Of a DNA stretch of 64,000 nt, positions 24,681 through 32,658 are shown piece after piece (positions within the stretch are counted from its first letter, which is position 1; the number at the start of each line of letters is the position of its first letter). The translations under genes and the position numbers were made by a program. The stretch is taken from positions 4,278,001-4,342,000 of the forward strand of contig OZ253486.1 of assembly GCA_965261925.1 (NCBI GenBank), in the 5' to 3' direction. The notes beneath the pieces are model-generated. The model did no database searches. It was not told where the DNA came from and saw nothing but the letters and a program-made list of their open reading frames with translations. This DNA comes from Bin87 sp965261925 (GTDB lineage Bacteria > Chloroflexota > Dehalococcoidia > Lucifugimonadales > UBA3495).

Positions 24681-25586
24681 TCAATTCAGCACCAGCACCG
24701 CTCCGGCTACCACCATCCAGGCTCCTATCGCCAGCAGCAGCGGCACGTCTTTCAGCATCAGCAGTTCCGGCGACTCGGCATCCCGGCTATGGTTCAGCAG
24801 GTACAGGTACCGGAATAGGCCGAATATCACCAGGGGCACGGTGAGCAGCATCGTGTTGTTTTCAGGCAGGTTGTCCGCTTCCACCGCGTACAGCGCGTAG
24901 CTAACCAGCGCCGCCGTGGCCGACAGGATCAGCAGCTGCCCGCCCAACGGCGGAGCGTAATGCGAGAGCGTCGCCCGCTGCGCCTCCGGGTCCTCACCCG
25001 CCAGCCTCGCCTCGGCGTACCGCCGCCCGATCACGATGAACAGCGCGCCCGCCGCGGTAACCGCGTAGAGCCACGGCGAGGGCGCGGCTCCCACCGCCAC
25101 CGCTCCGGCGACCGCCCGCAACACGTAGCCGCCGGCTACTATCATCACGTCCACCAGTGCCACTCGCTTCAGCCGCAACGAGTAGCCAACGTTGGCCAGG
25201 AGATAGATGCCGCCGATGAGGGGCAGTCCCAACGCCGGCGCCGTTATAGCGTATAGCGCCAACATTCCGGCGGCCGCCAGTGCTGCCATCGCTGACATGG
25301 CGAGCCACCCCGGCAGCAGTCCCGAAGCGATGGGCCGCGCCCGTTTGGTGGGGTGCCGGCCATCCGCCTCCCGGTCAGCCAGGTCGTTCAGAATATAGAT
25401 CGCCGACGACAGGGCGCAGAACGCGGCGAACAGCCCGGCTAGCCTCGGGATGTAGGGCAGCAGCGTCGCGAGATTTCCGGGTTCCCAGACCAGGTCCACC
25501 GCGAACAGCAGCGGCAGGAACACCAGCAGGTTCTTCACCCACTGCAGCGGACGGGCCGTCGTTAACAACCCTGCCAGCCGGCTCAT
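24681..25586 (-). CDS. UbiA-family prenyltransferase, DPPR synthase-like
   Basis: A 301-residue integral membrane prenyltransferase with about nine hydrophobic segments. The first Asp-rich motif is NDLADREADGRHPTKRARPI (near residue 63), in the form NDxxDxxxDxxHPxKRxRPI used by decaprenyl-phosphate phosphoribosyltransferase (UbiA of mycobacterial arabinan synthesis). The second motif region is SYALYAVEAD (near residue 224). In that role it would transfer phosphoribose to a polyprenyl phosphate. The ATG overlaps the upstream flippase-like gene by 4 bases (ATGA). The exact substrate is an inference. Confidence 0.82.
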   Translation of the reverse strand: MSRLAGLLTTARPLQWVKNLLVFLPLLFAVDLVWEPGNLATLLPYIPRLAGLFAAFCALSSAIYILNDLADREADGRHPTKRARPIASGLLPGWLAMSAMAALAAAGMLALYAITAPALGLPLIGGIYLLANVGYSLRLKRVALVDVMIVAGGYVLRAVAGAVAVGAAPSPWLYAVTAAGALFIVIGRRYAEARLAGEDPEAQRATLSHYAPPLGGQLLILSATAALVSYALYAVEADNLPENNTMLLTVPLVIFGLFRYLYLLNHSRDAESPELLMLKDVPLLLAIGAWMVVAGAVLVLN

Positions 25587-26548
25587 GGCTGACCGGATGC
25601 CCCCGCGTCGGTCGCCACTGCGGTTGCACGGCTCCTCCCGGTGCGGACCAGCCACAGCCAGGCCAACCCGCCAACGATCACCGCCAGCCACAGGGTGGCC
25701 AACCGGGTCAGCAGGGTCGCCAACGCCGCCGTCGCCGCCGGCAGGCCGGCCTGTCCCAGGAGCGCCACCATGCTGCCCTCAAATCCAATCAGCCCGCCCG
25801 GCAGCGCGGTAACCGCGCCCACTAAGGCCGCCACCGCTGATACCGGGAGCGCGACACCAAGGGCCACCGAGTCACCCAACCCGACGATGATTACCCATAG
25901 CGCCAAACCCTCGGCCACCCACGCCAGGAAGCCCAACGCCACCGCCGCCGCCAGCAGCCGGGGCGACATCAGGCGACGCAGCCCGTCCTGCGACTGCGCC
26001 AGCGGTTCGCGCCATCGCCGCAGCGCCGGCAACTCCAGCGCCTTCGCTCCGTACCGTGACGCCGCCAGCAGCCCAACAGCCAGCCCGATCAACAGCAGGG
26101 CGCCAACCGTCAACGCGATCGCCGTGGGCAACAGCAGCACGCCGGTCAGTCCCAGTAGGGCGACGGAGATAACGTCCGTCAGCCGCTCCATCACCACCGC
26201 GGGCGCGGACGCCGGTACGGGTACGCCCGTCCGCTGGTTGAGCCACACGCTCTTCAGCAGTTCGCCGACTTTGCCCGGCGTGATCGACAGGGCCAACCCC
26301 GCCACGAATACCGGGGCGCTCACCGAAGCCGGTACGTTGATCCCGAGCGCGTGCAGGTACATGGACCACCGGAGGTAACGCAACCCGTAGTTCACCACGG
26401 CCAGGCCCGCCGCCGCCGCGAATCCGGCGTATGCAGCCGGAGAGTCGAACAGCGTCCTGCCAACCTGCCGAAAATCCCCGTACGCCAACAGGCCGCCGAA
26501 GACTGCCACCGTCAGCAGTCCCAGCAGCAACCATCTCCGCCCGTTCAA
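25583..26548 (-). CDS. Flippase-like membrane protein (LPG synthase TM / UPF0104 family)
   Basis: A 321-residue polytopic protein with about eight hydrophobic helices and the family motifs LSITPGKVGELLKSVWLNQ (near residue 87) and VTALPGGLIGFEGSMVALL (near residue 240). The family includes the membrane domain of lysyl-phosphatidylglycerol synthase and AglD-type proteins involved in polyprenyl-linked sugar transfer. Lying between larB and a DPPR-synthase-like gene with ATGA overlaps on both sides, a role in polyprenyl-phosphate sugar handling is a reasonable inference. Confidence 0.82.
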   Translation of the reverse strand: MNGRRWLLLGLLTVAVFGGLLAYGDFRQVGRTLFDSPAAYAGFAAAAGLAVVNYGLRYLRWSMYLHALGINVPASVSAPVFVAGLALSITPGKVGELLKSVWLNQRTGVPVPASAPAVVMERLTDVISVALLGLTGVLLLPTAIALTVGALLLIGLAVGLLAASRYGAKALELPALRRWREPLAQSQDGLRRLMSPRLLAAAVALGFLAWVAEGLALWVIIVGLGDSVALGVALPVSAVAALVGAVTALPGGLIGFEGSMVALLGQAGLPAATAALATLLTRLATLWLAVIVGGLAWLWLVRTGRSRATAVATDAGASGQP

Positions 26549-27375
26549 CCCGTCCCCTCGCGAGCAACCGATGCACCGGGATCCGGGCTCGCCTCGGGCA
26601 TCCGGCAGATCTGCGCGGCCAGGTAGCCCGCGCCGAACCCGTTGTCGATGTTCACCACGCCTATCCCCGGAGCGCAGGAGTTCAGCATTCCCAGCAGCGC
26701 CGCCAACCCCTGGAAACTTGCCCCGTATCCAACGCTGGTGGGCACCGCAATCACCGGCGCCGACACCAACCCCGACACCACGCTCGCCAACGCTGCCTCC
26801 ATCCCCGCGGCCACGATGATAACCCGCGCTTCCTGCAGCCGTTGCCGCTGGGCCAGCAGGCGATGCAGGCCCGCCACGCCGACGTCGTTAAGCCGGGCGG
26901 CCTGGCATCCCATGACCTCTGCCGTCAGCGCGGCCTCTTCGGCCACCGGCAGGTCGGCGGTGCCGCCGGTGACGATCAGCAGGCCCAGGTCCGCTGGCCC
27001 TCTCGTTCCCTCTTCCGGGACCATACTTTCCGGGACCACGCTTTCCGGGACCACGATGCAGCGCGCCAACTCGTTGTAACGCGCGGTCGGAACGTCAGCG
27101 GCGACGGCCTCGTAAACGTCGGGCGCGGCGCGGGTGACCAGCACGGGATGGCCTCTTCCGGCCATCGCGAACACGATCCCGGCAACCTGTTCCCGGGTCT
27201 TCCCTTCCGCCAGTACGACCTCCGGCCAACCCGTCCGCAGGGGCCGGTGGTGATCCAGCCTGGCGTAACCCAGGTCCTGGTAGGGCAGATCACGCAGGGC
27301 ATCCATCGCCCGCGACACCGTCAGGCTGCCATCCCGGACGCTCTCCAGCAGGGTTTGCAGCGCGTCGCCGTCCAC
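26545..27375 (-). CDS. larB: LarB-like protein (AIR carboxylase homologue)
   Basis: A 276-residue protein. The C-terminal half is PurE-like (LIVTGGTADLPVAEEAALTA near residue 138, APVIAVPTSVGYGAS near 219, and GVVNIDNGFGAGYLAA near 245), and the N-terminal part (YQDLGYARLDHHRPLRTGWP, near residue 28) is typical of LarB. LarB carboxylates nicotinic acid adenine dinucleotide in nickel-pincer cofactor synthesis; larC and larE are not in the window. The start is set at GTG 27375, just after the upstream gene's stop; the open frame extends into that gene. The 3' end overlaps the flippase gene by 4 bases. Confidence 0.85.
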   Translation of the reverse strand: MDGDALQTLLESVRDGSLTVSRAMDALRDLPYQDLGYARLDHHRPLRTGWPEVVLAEGKTREQVAGIVFAMAGRGHPVLVTRAAPDVYEAVAADVPTARYNELARCIVVPESVVPESMVPEEGTRGPADLGLLIVTGGTADLPVAEEAALTAEVMGCQAARLNDVGVAGLHRLLAQRQRLQEARVIIVAAGMEAALASVVSGLVSAPVIAVPTSVGYGASFQGLAALLGMLNSCAPGIGVVNIDNGFGAGYLAAQICRMPEASPDPGASVAREGTG

Positions 27376-27377
27376 CG

Positions 27378-27752
27378 CTAACTCGCCTCTGCCGCGACCG
27401 GCACCGTTCGCGTCTTCATCAGTCGATACAACCCGCCCAACGTGCTCATCCCAGCCACGTAGGTCGCGAAAACGGCCACCGCGATCCACGTCAGGGCCAC
27501 GAACCTTCCCGGCATCGGCAGGACCACTGTCAAAATCAAGGCGATCACCACCAGGATGATTCCCGACACGGCGCCCACCGCCGCGCCGAATTTGGCTGCG
27601 GCGACCAGCGGGTCGGAACCTTCAGTGTCCACTGACCGGATCCCAAAGTAGGCCCCGAGAAAGGGTCCGAAGGGAGCCAGCAGGAATTGCGCCACGGGGA
27701 TTATGGTACACACCAGCATCACCCCCAGGGCGGTCAGCAGCCCTTTAGTCAC
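27378..27752 (-). CDS. Small integral membrane protein heading the larB operon
   Basis: A 124-residue protein with three hydrophobic segments (about residues 5-30, 53-80 and 87-110) and glycine-rich turns (FGPFLGAYFGIRS). The start is placed at GTG 27752, which has GAGG 6 bases upstream; the frame is open to another GTG at 27833 that lacks a site. It ends 2 bases before the larB start, so it is the first gene of the operon. No family recognised beyond a general membrane protein. Confidence 0.55.
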   Translation of the reverse strand: MTKGLLTALGVMLVCTIIPVAQFLLAPFGPFLGAYFGIRSVDTEGSDPLVAAAKFGAAVGAVSGIILVVIALILTVVLPMPGRFVALTWIAVAVFATYVAGMSTLGGLYRLMKTRTVPVAAEAS

Positions 27753-27845
27753 CGCTGCCTCGGGCTCCGGTTCGATATTCTCGCCCTGACAACATTGGAC
27801 AACCAGTATATCCGGTGGCCTCTGCGGTTGCACCGCCGGGCGTCG

Positions 27846-27966
27846 TTATAAGGGGTCATTCGATTGTTGTCGTCAGGAACGATACGACGCGCCAGTTTAA
27901 GGACCAGAACCACCGCTTACGGCAAGAGCCCATGCTACGCCGACGGGATTGCCGCGCTGCGCTCGC
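27846..27966. repeat. Left half of an intergenic palindrome split by IS110
   Basis: The sequence GGGTCATTCGATTGTTG through GGGATTGCCGCGCTGCGCTC matches the repeat at 18492-18606. Its right part (ATGACAGTTGGGAAAATCGA then ATGACCCT) is found at 29179-29206, beyond the IS110 element. The outer ends form inverted copies of GGGTCATTCGATT. The insertion point corresponds to GCTCGC/GATGACAG in the uninterrupted relative. Confidence 0.65.
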
Positions 27967-27983
27967 AGTATCTGTGTTGTGTG

Positions 27984-28940
27984 TCAAGCGGGGTTCAGGT
28001 TGGTTGTTGGAATTGTGGGGGTCCACGGGGTGCCGCGGCGGGCCACGGCGTTCAGTAGCCACAGCAGCTTCCGCATCACCGCCACCAGCGCCACTTTGCC
28101 CGGCTTGCCCCGCTGACGCAGCCGACGGTAGAAGTCTCCCAACTCGTCGTTGTTGCGCGCTGCCACCATGCTGGCCACGTACCGCACCCGACGCACCGGC
28201 CGACGTCCGCCACGGGTGGACCGGTATCCCCGCTGCTGACCGCTGTCCCGTGACCACGGCGCGACGCCGCACAGCGCGGCCAGGACATTGCTCTCGCACT
28301 GGCCCAACTCCGGCAACCAGGCCACCACCGCCGCTGCGGTCTGGATACCCACTCCCGGCACGCTGCGATACCACTCAACCTGGCGCTGAAACTCCGCGTT
28401 CTGCTTCAGCAGTTCCTGGCATTGCTCATCCAGCAGCCCGATCTCCTCATCCAGCCACGCGATGTGCCGGCGTATGGAGTCCTGGCTTGCCGGGTTGTGT
28501 ACCCGGGCCAGCCGGTTCTTCTCCTGGGTCCGTTGACCCACCAACTGCCCCCGGCGGCGCAGCAGGTCCTGCAACCGGATGCGATCCGCGTCCTGGGCCA
28601 ACGTCGCTGGCGGTTGGAATGCCTCCCCATACCGGGACAGCACCACGGCGTCCAACCCGTCGGTCTTCGCCGCGTAGCCACCGGCCCGCGCATCGGCCCG
28701 CACCCGGTTGGGATGGGCGACAGGCACCGCCACTCCACCCTCGCGCAACCCTGCCACCACCAGGCGTTCGTAACCGCCCGTCGCTTCACAAACCGCCAGC
28801 ACCTCGCCTCGGGGCTGCAACCAGTCCAGCAACTCCCCAACCCCGCCCGCCGTGTTGGCAAATCGTCGCGCCCGTTCCCCGTCCACCGACACGTCCAGTT
28901 CCCCTTTGCCCACGTCTATCCCGGCCATTGCTCGGCTCAT
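27984..28940 (-). CDS. IS110-family transposase (DEDD recombinase)
   Basis: A 318-residue protein. The N-terminal RuvC-like DEDD domain has Asp in MAGIDVGKGELDV, Glu in VLAVCEATGGYERL, and the Asp pair in AAKTDGLDAVVLSRYGE. After a coiled-coil linker, the C-terminal Tnp_20 domain has VPGVGIQTAAAVVAWLPELG and LCGVAPWSRDSGQ with its conserved Ser. ATG 28940 is where homology begins; the frame upstream is open through the non-coding end and even past the element, but that part is not protein-coding. The gene appears intact. Confidence 0.93.
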   Translation of the reverse strand: MSRAMAGIDVGKGELDVSVDGERARRFANTAGGVGELLDWLQPRGEVLAVCEATGGYERLVVAGLREGGVAVPVAHPNRVRADARAGGYAAKTDGLDAVVLSRYGEAFQPPATLAQDADRIRLQDLLRRRGQLVGQRTQEKNRLARVHNPASQDSIRRHIAWLDEEIGLLDEQCQELLKQNAEFQRQVEWYRSVPGVGIQTAAAVVAWLPELGQCESNVLAALCGVAPWSRDSGQQRGYRSTRGGRRPVRRVRYVASMVAARNNDELGDFYRRLRQRGKPGKVALVAVMRKLLWLLNAVARRGTPWTPTIPTTNLNPA

Positions 28941-29178
28941 CTTTCCGTCGCCTCCGTTGGTGCTGGTGTGATAATGGCGGCGCTGGGACCCTCCACACTT
29001 GCATTGCGGGGCGACACACCCGGGTATCCGTTCGGAGCAGACTAGCGCCTTCCGGGAGGGGTGTCCTACTGCGAGACGGTGCGGTCCAGGCCGTAGACCC
29101 GGCTCACCCAATGACAGACGACGCGCCCCTCCCATTACCCCACAAATTGGCCCATTCGCGGGGTGATTGCAACATACA
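28941..29178 (-). ncRNA. Candidate IS110 bridge-RNA region
   Basis: The 238-base non-coding end lies directly upstream of the IS110 transposase start. In IS621 and relatives this region is transcribed into a bridge RNA with target- and donor-binding loops. Position and length fit, and the region has several GC-rich self-complementary stretches, but I could not identify the loops or the core dinucleotide by eye. The call is by analogy. Confidence 0.4.
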
Positions 29179-29282
29179 AATGACAGTTGGGAAAATCGAA
29201 TGACCCTGATCGTTATAATTGCCGGCAGACTGATCGACCAACTCATGCGGCTAGACCACGTTTGGAATTGGAGACGATTGCC

Positions 29283-29726
29283 ATGAGCAATCCCGAAGCA
29301 ATCACCGGGCAAGACGAGACCGGCCAAGACGGGCCCTTCGCCGAACTGCTGGGCATACGGCCCGGCATATCCGCCGATGGCGTGGGCACGGCGTTCATGA
29401 CCGTGGCGGACAAACACCGTCAACGCGCCGGCGTCGTCCAGGGCGGCATCCTGGTGGCGTTGGCAGACTACGCGTTCTTCCGCGCCTGCCGCTCCGTCCT
29501 CGGGGAGGGTGAGCACGCCGTCACCATCGAATTGAAACTGAACTTCATCGCGCCGGCCGGTGATGGCGAGTTGACCGCCCGCAGCTCCATCAAGAGTCGC
29601 GGAGGCCGCATCATCGTCGGCGACATGGAAATTCACGGAGAGGAAGGCCAGCTGATTGCCACCGGGATTGGGACCTATATGACGGTTTACGACCGTCACC
29701 GGCGGCAGGCGGAGGCGAATACCTGA
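29283..29726 (+). CDS. PaaI-family hotdog thioesterase
   Basis: A 147-residue hotdog-fold protein. The motif GVVQGGILVALADYAFFRAC (near residue 50) is the PaaI/YbgC-type active-site helix with the conserved Gly-Gly and Asp, and ELKLNFIAPAGDGELTARSS (near residue 82) is the following beta-strand block. Members hydrolyse acyl-CoA, often aryl-acetyl-CoA derivatives. ATG 29283 starts a polar N-terminal extension of about 15 residues. The next gene, an Rrf2 regulator, has its own promoter. Confidence 0.88.
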   Translation: MSNPEAITGQDETGQDGPFAELLGIRPGISADGVGTAFMTVADKHRQRAGVVQGGILVALADYAFFRACRSVLGEGEHAVTIELKLNFIAPAGDGELTARSSIKSRGGRIIVGDMEIHGEEGQLIATGIGTYMTVYDRHRRQAEANT

Positions 29727-29731
29727 CGCGG

Positions 29732-29761
29732 TTGGCATTTGCCGCCGCCTTTGGGTATAAT
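29732..29761 (+). promoter_or_regulatory. Promoter of the Rrf2-family regulator gene
   Basis: TTGGCA (29732-29737) and TATAAT (29756-29761) with an 18-base spacer, about 24 bases before the TTG start and ahead of the ribosome site GGAGGT. Confidence 0.6.
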
Positions 29762-29784
29762 CACCGCACGATGGAGGTGTCGTT

Positions 29785-30255
29785 TTGCGCGTCCCGATGA
29801 AAGTGGACTACGGCGTGCGCGCGCTGGTTGAACTGGCCATGCGCTACGGCGATGGGCCGGTTCAGACCGCTGCCATCGCATATCGCCAGGGCATACCCGA
29901 ACCGTATCTCGAACGGCTGATGTCTACCCTCAACAAGAGTGGCTTCGTTCATAGCCGGCGCGGGCCCCAGGGCGGTCATCTTTTGGCGAGGGACCCCCAG
30001 GATGTCAACCTGTACGACATCATGCAGGAGCTGGACGGCAACGCGTCTCCCCTGGACTGCCTGACCCTGCCCACTGACTGCATGTTCGTCGATTCGTGCG
30101 CCCAGAAGGAAATCTGGCAGACCGTCGAGGATTCCATCCAGCAGGTACTACAGGCCACCACGCTGGCGCACTTGGCGGATCGGCAGAGCGTACTCATTGC
30201 CGAAGGTGATAGCGGCCACGAGGTTTCGGAGCCGGTCCCTGCGGTTTCGGTGTGA
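29785..30255 (+). CDS. Rrf2-family transcriptional regulator, probably Fe-S binding
   Basis: A 156-residue winged-helix regulator: VDYGVRALVELAMRYGDG at the N terminus, IPEPYLERLMSTLNKSGFV as the recognition region, and RRGPQGGHLLARDP as the wing. Three cysteines follow (Cys92, Cys99, Cys105), the IscR-like arrangement for a [2Fe-2S] cluster. TTG 29785 is preferred as the start because GGAGGT lies 6-7 bases upstream; ATG 29797 is the alternative. It stands upstream of a 17-bp repeat array and of moeB- and cysM-like genes, so control of cysteine or Fe-S metabolism is plausible. Confidence 0.88.
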   Translation: MRVPMKVDYGVRALVELAMRYGDGPVQTAAIAYRQGIPEPYLERLMSTLNKSGFVHSRRGPQGGHLLARDPQDVNLYDIMQELDGNASPLDCLTLPTDCMFVDSCAQKEIWQTVEDSIQQVLQATTLAHLADRQSVLIAEGDSGHEVSEPVPAVSV

Positions 30256-30443
30256 CCGGCCGCCGCCTCGCTTGACAACTTTCCCGGCCCGACAATACAC
30301 TTCCGCCCAAGATGTCACCCGCACAAATTGCGCCGGTTGCCTGCGCCTGTCCCCGCAAATAGGGGGCTGGCCGGGTATCATCCACCTCGAGCCTGCGTCC
30401 GCCGAATTCGCCGCCAGACGGTGCGGGGCGCAGGTTTTTAGTT
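30256..30443. other. Intergenic region before the repeat array
   Basis: About 190 bases after the Rrf2 gene with no supported gene. It may hold the promoter for the moeB-like gene; none could be placed with confidence. Confidence 0.3.
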
Positions 30444-30567
30444 GAATCTATCGAACCCTGAATCGGATCGAAGCGCAACCGGATCGAACCCTTAGTCGGA
30501 TCGAATCCTCGATTGGATCGAAACGCCGATCGGATCGCACACTCGAACAGATCGCACACTCAACGGG
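30444..30567 (+). repeat. Seven-copy array of about 17 bp (GGATCGAA units)
   Basis: ATCG occurs at 30450, 30467, 30483, 30500, 30517, 30534 and 30551, spaced 17, 16, 17, 17, 17 and 17 bases. The central units read CGGATCGAAxC; the first and the last two are degenerate (TATCGAA, GGATCGCACACTC, AGATCGCACACTC). The array ends 15 bases before the moeB-like start codon and overlaps its leader. It could be an operator cluster for the neighbouring Rrf2 protein or a neutral tandem repeat. Confidence 0.8.
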
Positions 30568-30581
30568 AGGAACACAAAATG

Positions 30582-31427
30582 GTCCAGCCCCTACGCTTGA
30601 CCCCAGATCAGGTCAAACGCTACAGCCGCCACATCATCATGCAAGACGTCGGTAGCGCCGGACAACGCAAGATGATGGAATCCAGCGCGCTGATAATCGG
30701 GGCCGGCGGCCTGGGTTCCCCGTCCGCGGTGTATCTGTCCCTGGCCGGCGTTGGCAAGATCGGTATCGTCGATTTCGACGTGGTCGAGTTGTCCAACCTA
30801 CAGCGGCAGATCCTGCACCACACGCCCGACGTGGGCCGGCCCAAGGTACAGTCGGCCAAGGACAACATCCTGTCCTACAACCCTGAAGTCGACGTGGTCC
30901 TCCACGAGACGTGGCTCACTTCGGAAAACGCCTTCGACATCATCGGCCAGTACGACATCGTCATCAACGGGGCCGACAACTTCGCCACCCGATACCTGGT
31001 GAACGATGCCTGTTACCTGTTGAACAAGCCTCTCATTGACGGCAGCATTCTGATCTTCGACGGACAGGCCACCGTTTTCCTGCCCGGCCAGGGCTGCTAC
31101 CGCTGCCTGTTCCCGGCTCCGCCGCCTCCGGGCATGGTACCCAACTGCGCCGAGGCCGGCGTGCTGGGCGCCCTCACCGGGTTGGTCGGGTCTATCCAGG
31201 CTACCGAGGCTCTCAAGCACATCCTCGGCATCGGCGAAAGCCTTTCCTCCCGCCTGCTGGTCATTGACGCACTGAGCATGCAGTTCCGGGAAGTGCGGCT
31301 GCGCCGCAACCCCGGTTGTCCGCTCTGCGGCGACAACCCCACCGTCACCGAACTCATCGACTACGAAGTGTTCTGCGGCGTGGCCGAAGTGCCCGAACCC
31401 GTGGCCATCGGCGCCGGCGCGTTGTAA
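30582..31427 (+). CDS. MoeB/ThiF-family E1-like adenylyltransferase
   Basis: A 281-residue E1-like enzyme. It has RYSRHIIMQDVGSAGQ at the N terminus, the nucleotide loop LIIGAGGLGSPSAVYLSLAG (near residue 40), DFDVVELSNLQRQILH, and GADNFATRYLVNDAC. Two Cys pairs (CYRC at residues 172-175 and CPLC near 246) form the structural zinc site, and VPNCAEAGVLG holds the candidate catalytic Cys. It activates the C terminus of a ubiquitin-like sulfur carrier. There is no C-terminal rhodanese domain. GGAGG precedes ATG 30582. The cysM-like gene follows 44 bases later, suggesting a sulfur-carrier route to cysteine. Confidence 0.9.
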   Translation, partial: VQPLRLTPDQVKRYSRHIIMQDVGSAGQRKMMESSALIIGAGGLGSPSAVYLSLAGVGKIGIVDFDVVELSNLQRQILHHTPDVGRPKVQSAKDNILSYNPEVDVVLHETWLTSENAFDIIGQYDIVINGADNFATRYLVNDACYLLNKPLIDGSILIFDGQATVFLPGQGCYRCLFPAPPPPGMVPNCAEAGVLGALTGLVGSIQATEALKHILGIGESLSSRLLVIDALSMQFREVRLRRNPGCPLCGDNPTVTELIDYEVFCGVAEVPEPVAIGAGAL

Positions 31428-31471
31428 TCATCCGTTTTGGCAATCCAGAGGCGACCCGGAGCCCGGCACCA

Positions 31472-32419
31472 ATGACGCTCTCCACGTACAAAGGACTCAT
31501 TGCCACTATCGGCAATACCCCCCTGGTAGAGCTGCAAAACCTCAGCCCAAATCCCGAGGTTCACATCTACGCCAAGCTTGAGGGGCAAAATCCCACGGGC
31601 AGCGTCAAGGATCGCATCGGACTCAAGATGATCGAACGGGCGGAAGCCGACGGTGAGATCTCAGCCAGCCGTACCATCCTGGAGCCCACGTCGGGCAACA
31701 CCGGCATTTCCCTCGCGATGATCGGTCGCCTCAAGGGATACAAGGTCAAGGTGGTGATGCCGGAAAACGTCTCCGTGGAACGCACCCAATTGCTGGAAGC
31801 CTACGGCGCGGAGATCGTCTACTCCGACGGTACGTTGGGAACGAACGGCAGCGTCGTCATGGCCCAGGAAATGGTGGGGCAAAACCCCCACGACTACCTG
31901 ATGCTCTACCAATACGGCAACGACGGCAACCCGGACGCGCACTACGAGGGCACCGGCCAGGAGATCATCGAGGCGCTACCTGAAGTGGACGTGTTCGTCG
32001 CCGGCCTTGGAACCGGTGGCACGCTGATGGGCAATGCCCGCCGGCTGAAGGAGCACCGCGCCGACATCAAGATCATCGCCGTCGCCCCGGAAACGGACGA
32101 CTTCATCTCCGGCCTGCGCCGCCTTGAAGACGGCTTCATTCCGCCCATTCTTGACATCAACCTGCTGGATAATCGGCTGCTGGTCAACAGCTTCGACTCC
32201 TTCTACATGACCAAGGAGTTGATGAACAAGGAAGGAATCTTCGCCGGCATCTCCTCCGGGTCCGTCATCGCCGGCGCTCTGAAACACGCCGAACGCATGG
32301 AAAGCGGCAACGTCGTGTGCCTGCTGGCCGACGGCGGTTGGAAGTACCTCAGCAGCCAGCTGTGGACCCGGGATTACGAAACCCTCGCCCAGGAGGCCCA
32401 GGGGAAAATCTGGTGGTAG
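31472..32419 (+). CDS. cysM: Cysteine synthase, CysM/CysK-type PLP enzyme
   Basis: A 315-residue fold-type II PLP enzyme: IGNTPLVELQNLSP at the N terminus, the PLP lysine Lys46 in PTGSVKDRIGL, the substrate loop EPTSGNTGISLAMIG (near residue 70), and the phosphate loop GLGTGGTLMGNARRL (near residue 180). It makes cysteine from an activated serine and a sulfur donor. The MoeB-like gene just upstream suggests a thiocarboxylated carrier protein as sulfur donor, as for mycobacterial CysM, but no carrier or Mec protease gene is nearby. ATG 31472 is the homology-supported start. Confidence 0.9.
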   Translation: MTLSTYKGLIATIGNTPLVELQNLSPNPEVHIYAKLEGQNPTGSVKDRIGLKMIERAEADGEISASRTILEPTSGNTGISLAMIGRLKGYKVKVVMPENVSVERTQLLEAYGAEIVYSDGTLGTNGSVVMAQEMVGQNPHDYLMLYQYGNDGNPDAHYEGTGQEIIEALPEVDVFVAGLGTGGTLMGNARRLKEHRADIKIIAVAPETDDFISGLRRLEDGFIPPILDINLLDNRLLVNSFDSFYMTKELMNKEGIFAGISSGSVIAGALKHAERMESGNVVCLLADGGWKYLSSQLWTRDYETLAQEAQGKIWW

Positions 32420-32468
32420 CGACGGGACAGCACGGTATTTCCCGCTGGTTCATCCCGTATTCTCGCCC

Positions 32469-32497
32469 TTGCCCCGACCCATTGCCGATGCTATAAT
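32469..32497 (+). promoter_or_regulatory. Promoter of the nusA-infB operon
   Basis: TTGCCC (32469-32474) and a perfect TATAAT (32492-32497) with a 17-base spacer, in the gap between cysM and nusA. It leaves a leader of about 155 bases before the nusA ATG. Confidence 0.7.
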
Positions 32498-32658
32498 GCC
32501 GCCACATCACGCCCCGCTGCCGGGCAAAGTGAGCAACCCTCATCATCCTTGCAGCGAGCGGTTCACGGGATTGCAAAGCGGGGCTGATACCCGCTTTATT
32601 GCTGTGAACACGATGCACATTAGATCACTGTCGGCGGCGCGTCCGGCGGAGGATAACC

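Larger units (their letters stand above)
27967..29178 (-). mobile_element. IS110-family element inserted in an intergenic palindrome
   Basis: The ends are inferred by comparing the interrupted palindrome with its intact relative at 18492-18606; no terminal inverted repeats are seen, as is usual for IS110. The element carries one transposase gene and a long non-coding left end of about 238 bases upstream of it, plus only about 17 bases after its stop. This asymmetry is that of the IS110 group whose 5' non-coding end encodes a guide (bridge) RNA. Confidence 0.72.

Noticed and set aside
27815..29203. Plus-strand ORF of 462 codons over the IS110 element
   Set aside because: Antisense shadow of the IS110 transposase, Pro/Arg-rich with no motif.
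28941..29738. N-terminal extension of the IS110 transposase ORF, up to 29738
   Set aside because: It crosses the non-coding end of the element and the antisense of the thioesterase gene; homology begins only at ATG 28940.
30444..30567. CRISPR array
   Set aside because: The repeat unit is only about 17 bp with no unique spacers and no cas genes are nearby.
32420..32658. rimP upstream of nusA
   Set aside because: The gap is too short and has no coding frame; only a promoter and leader are seen.
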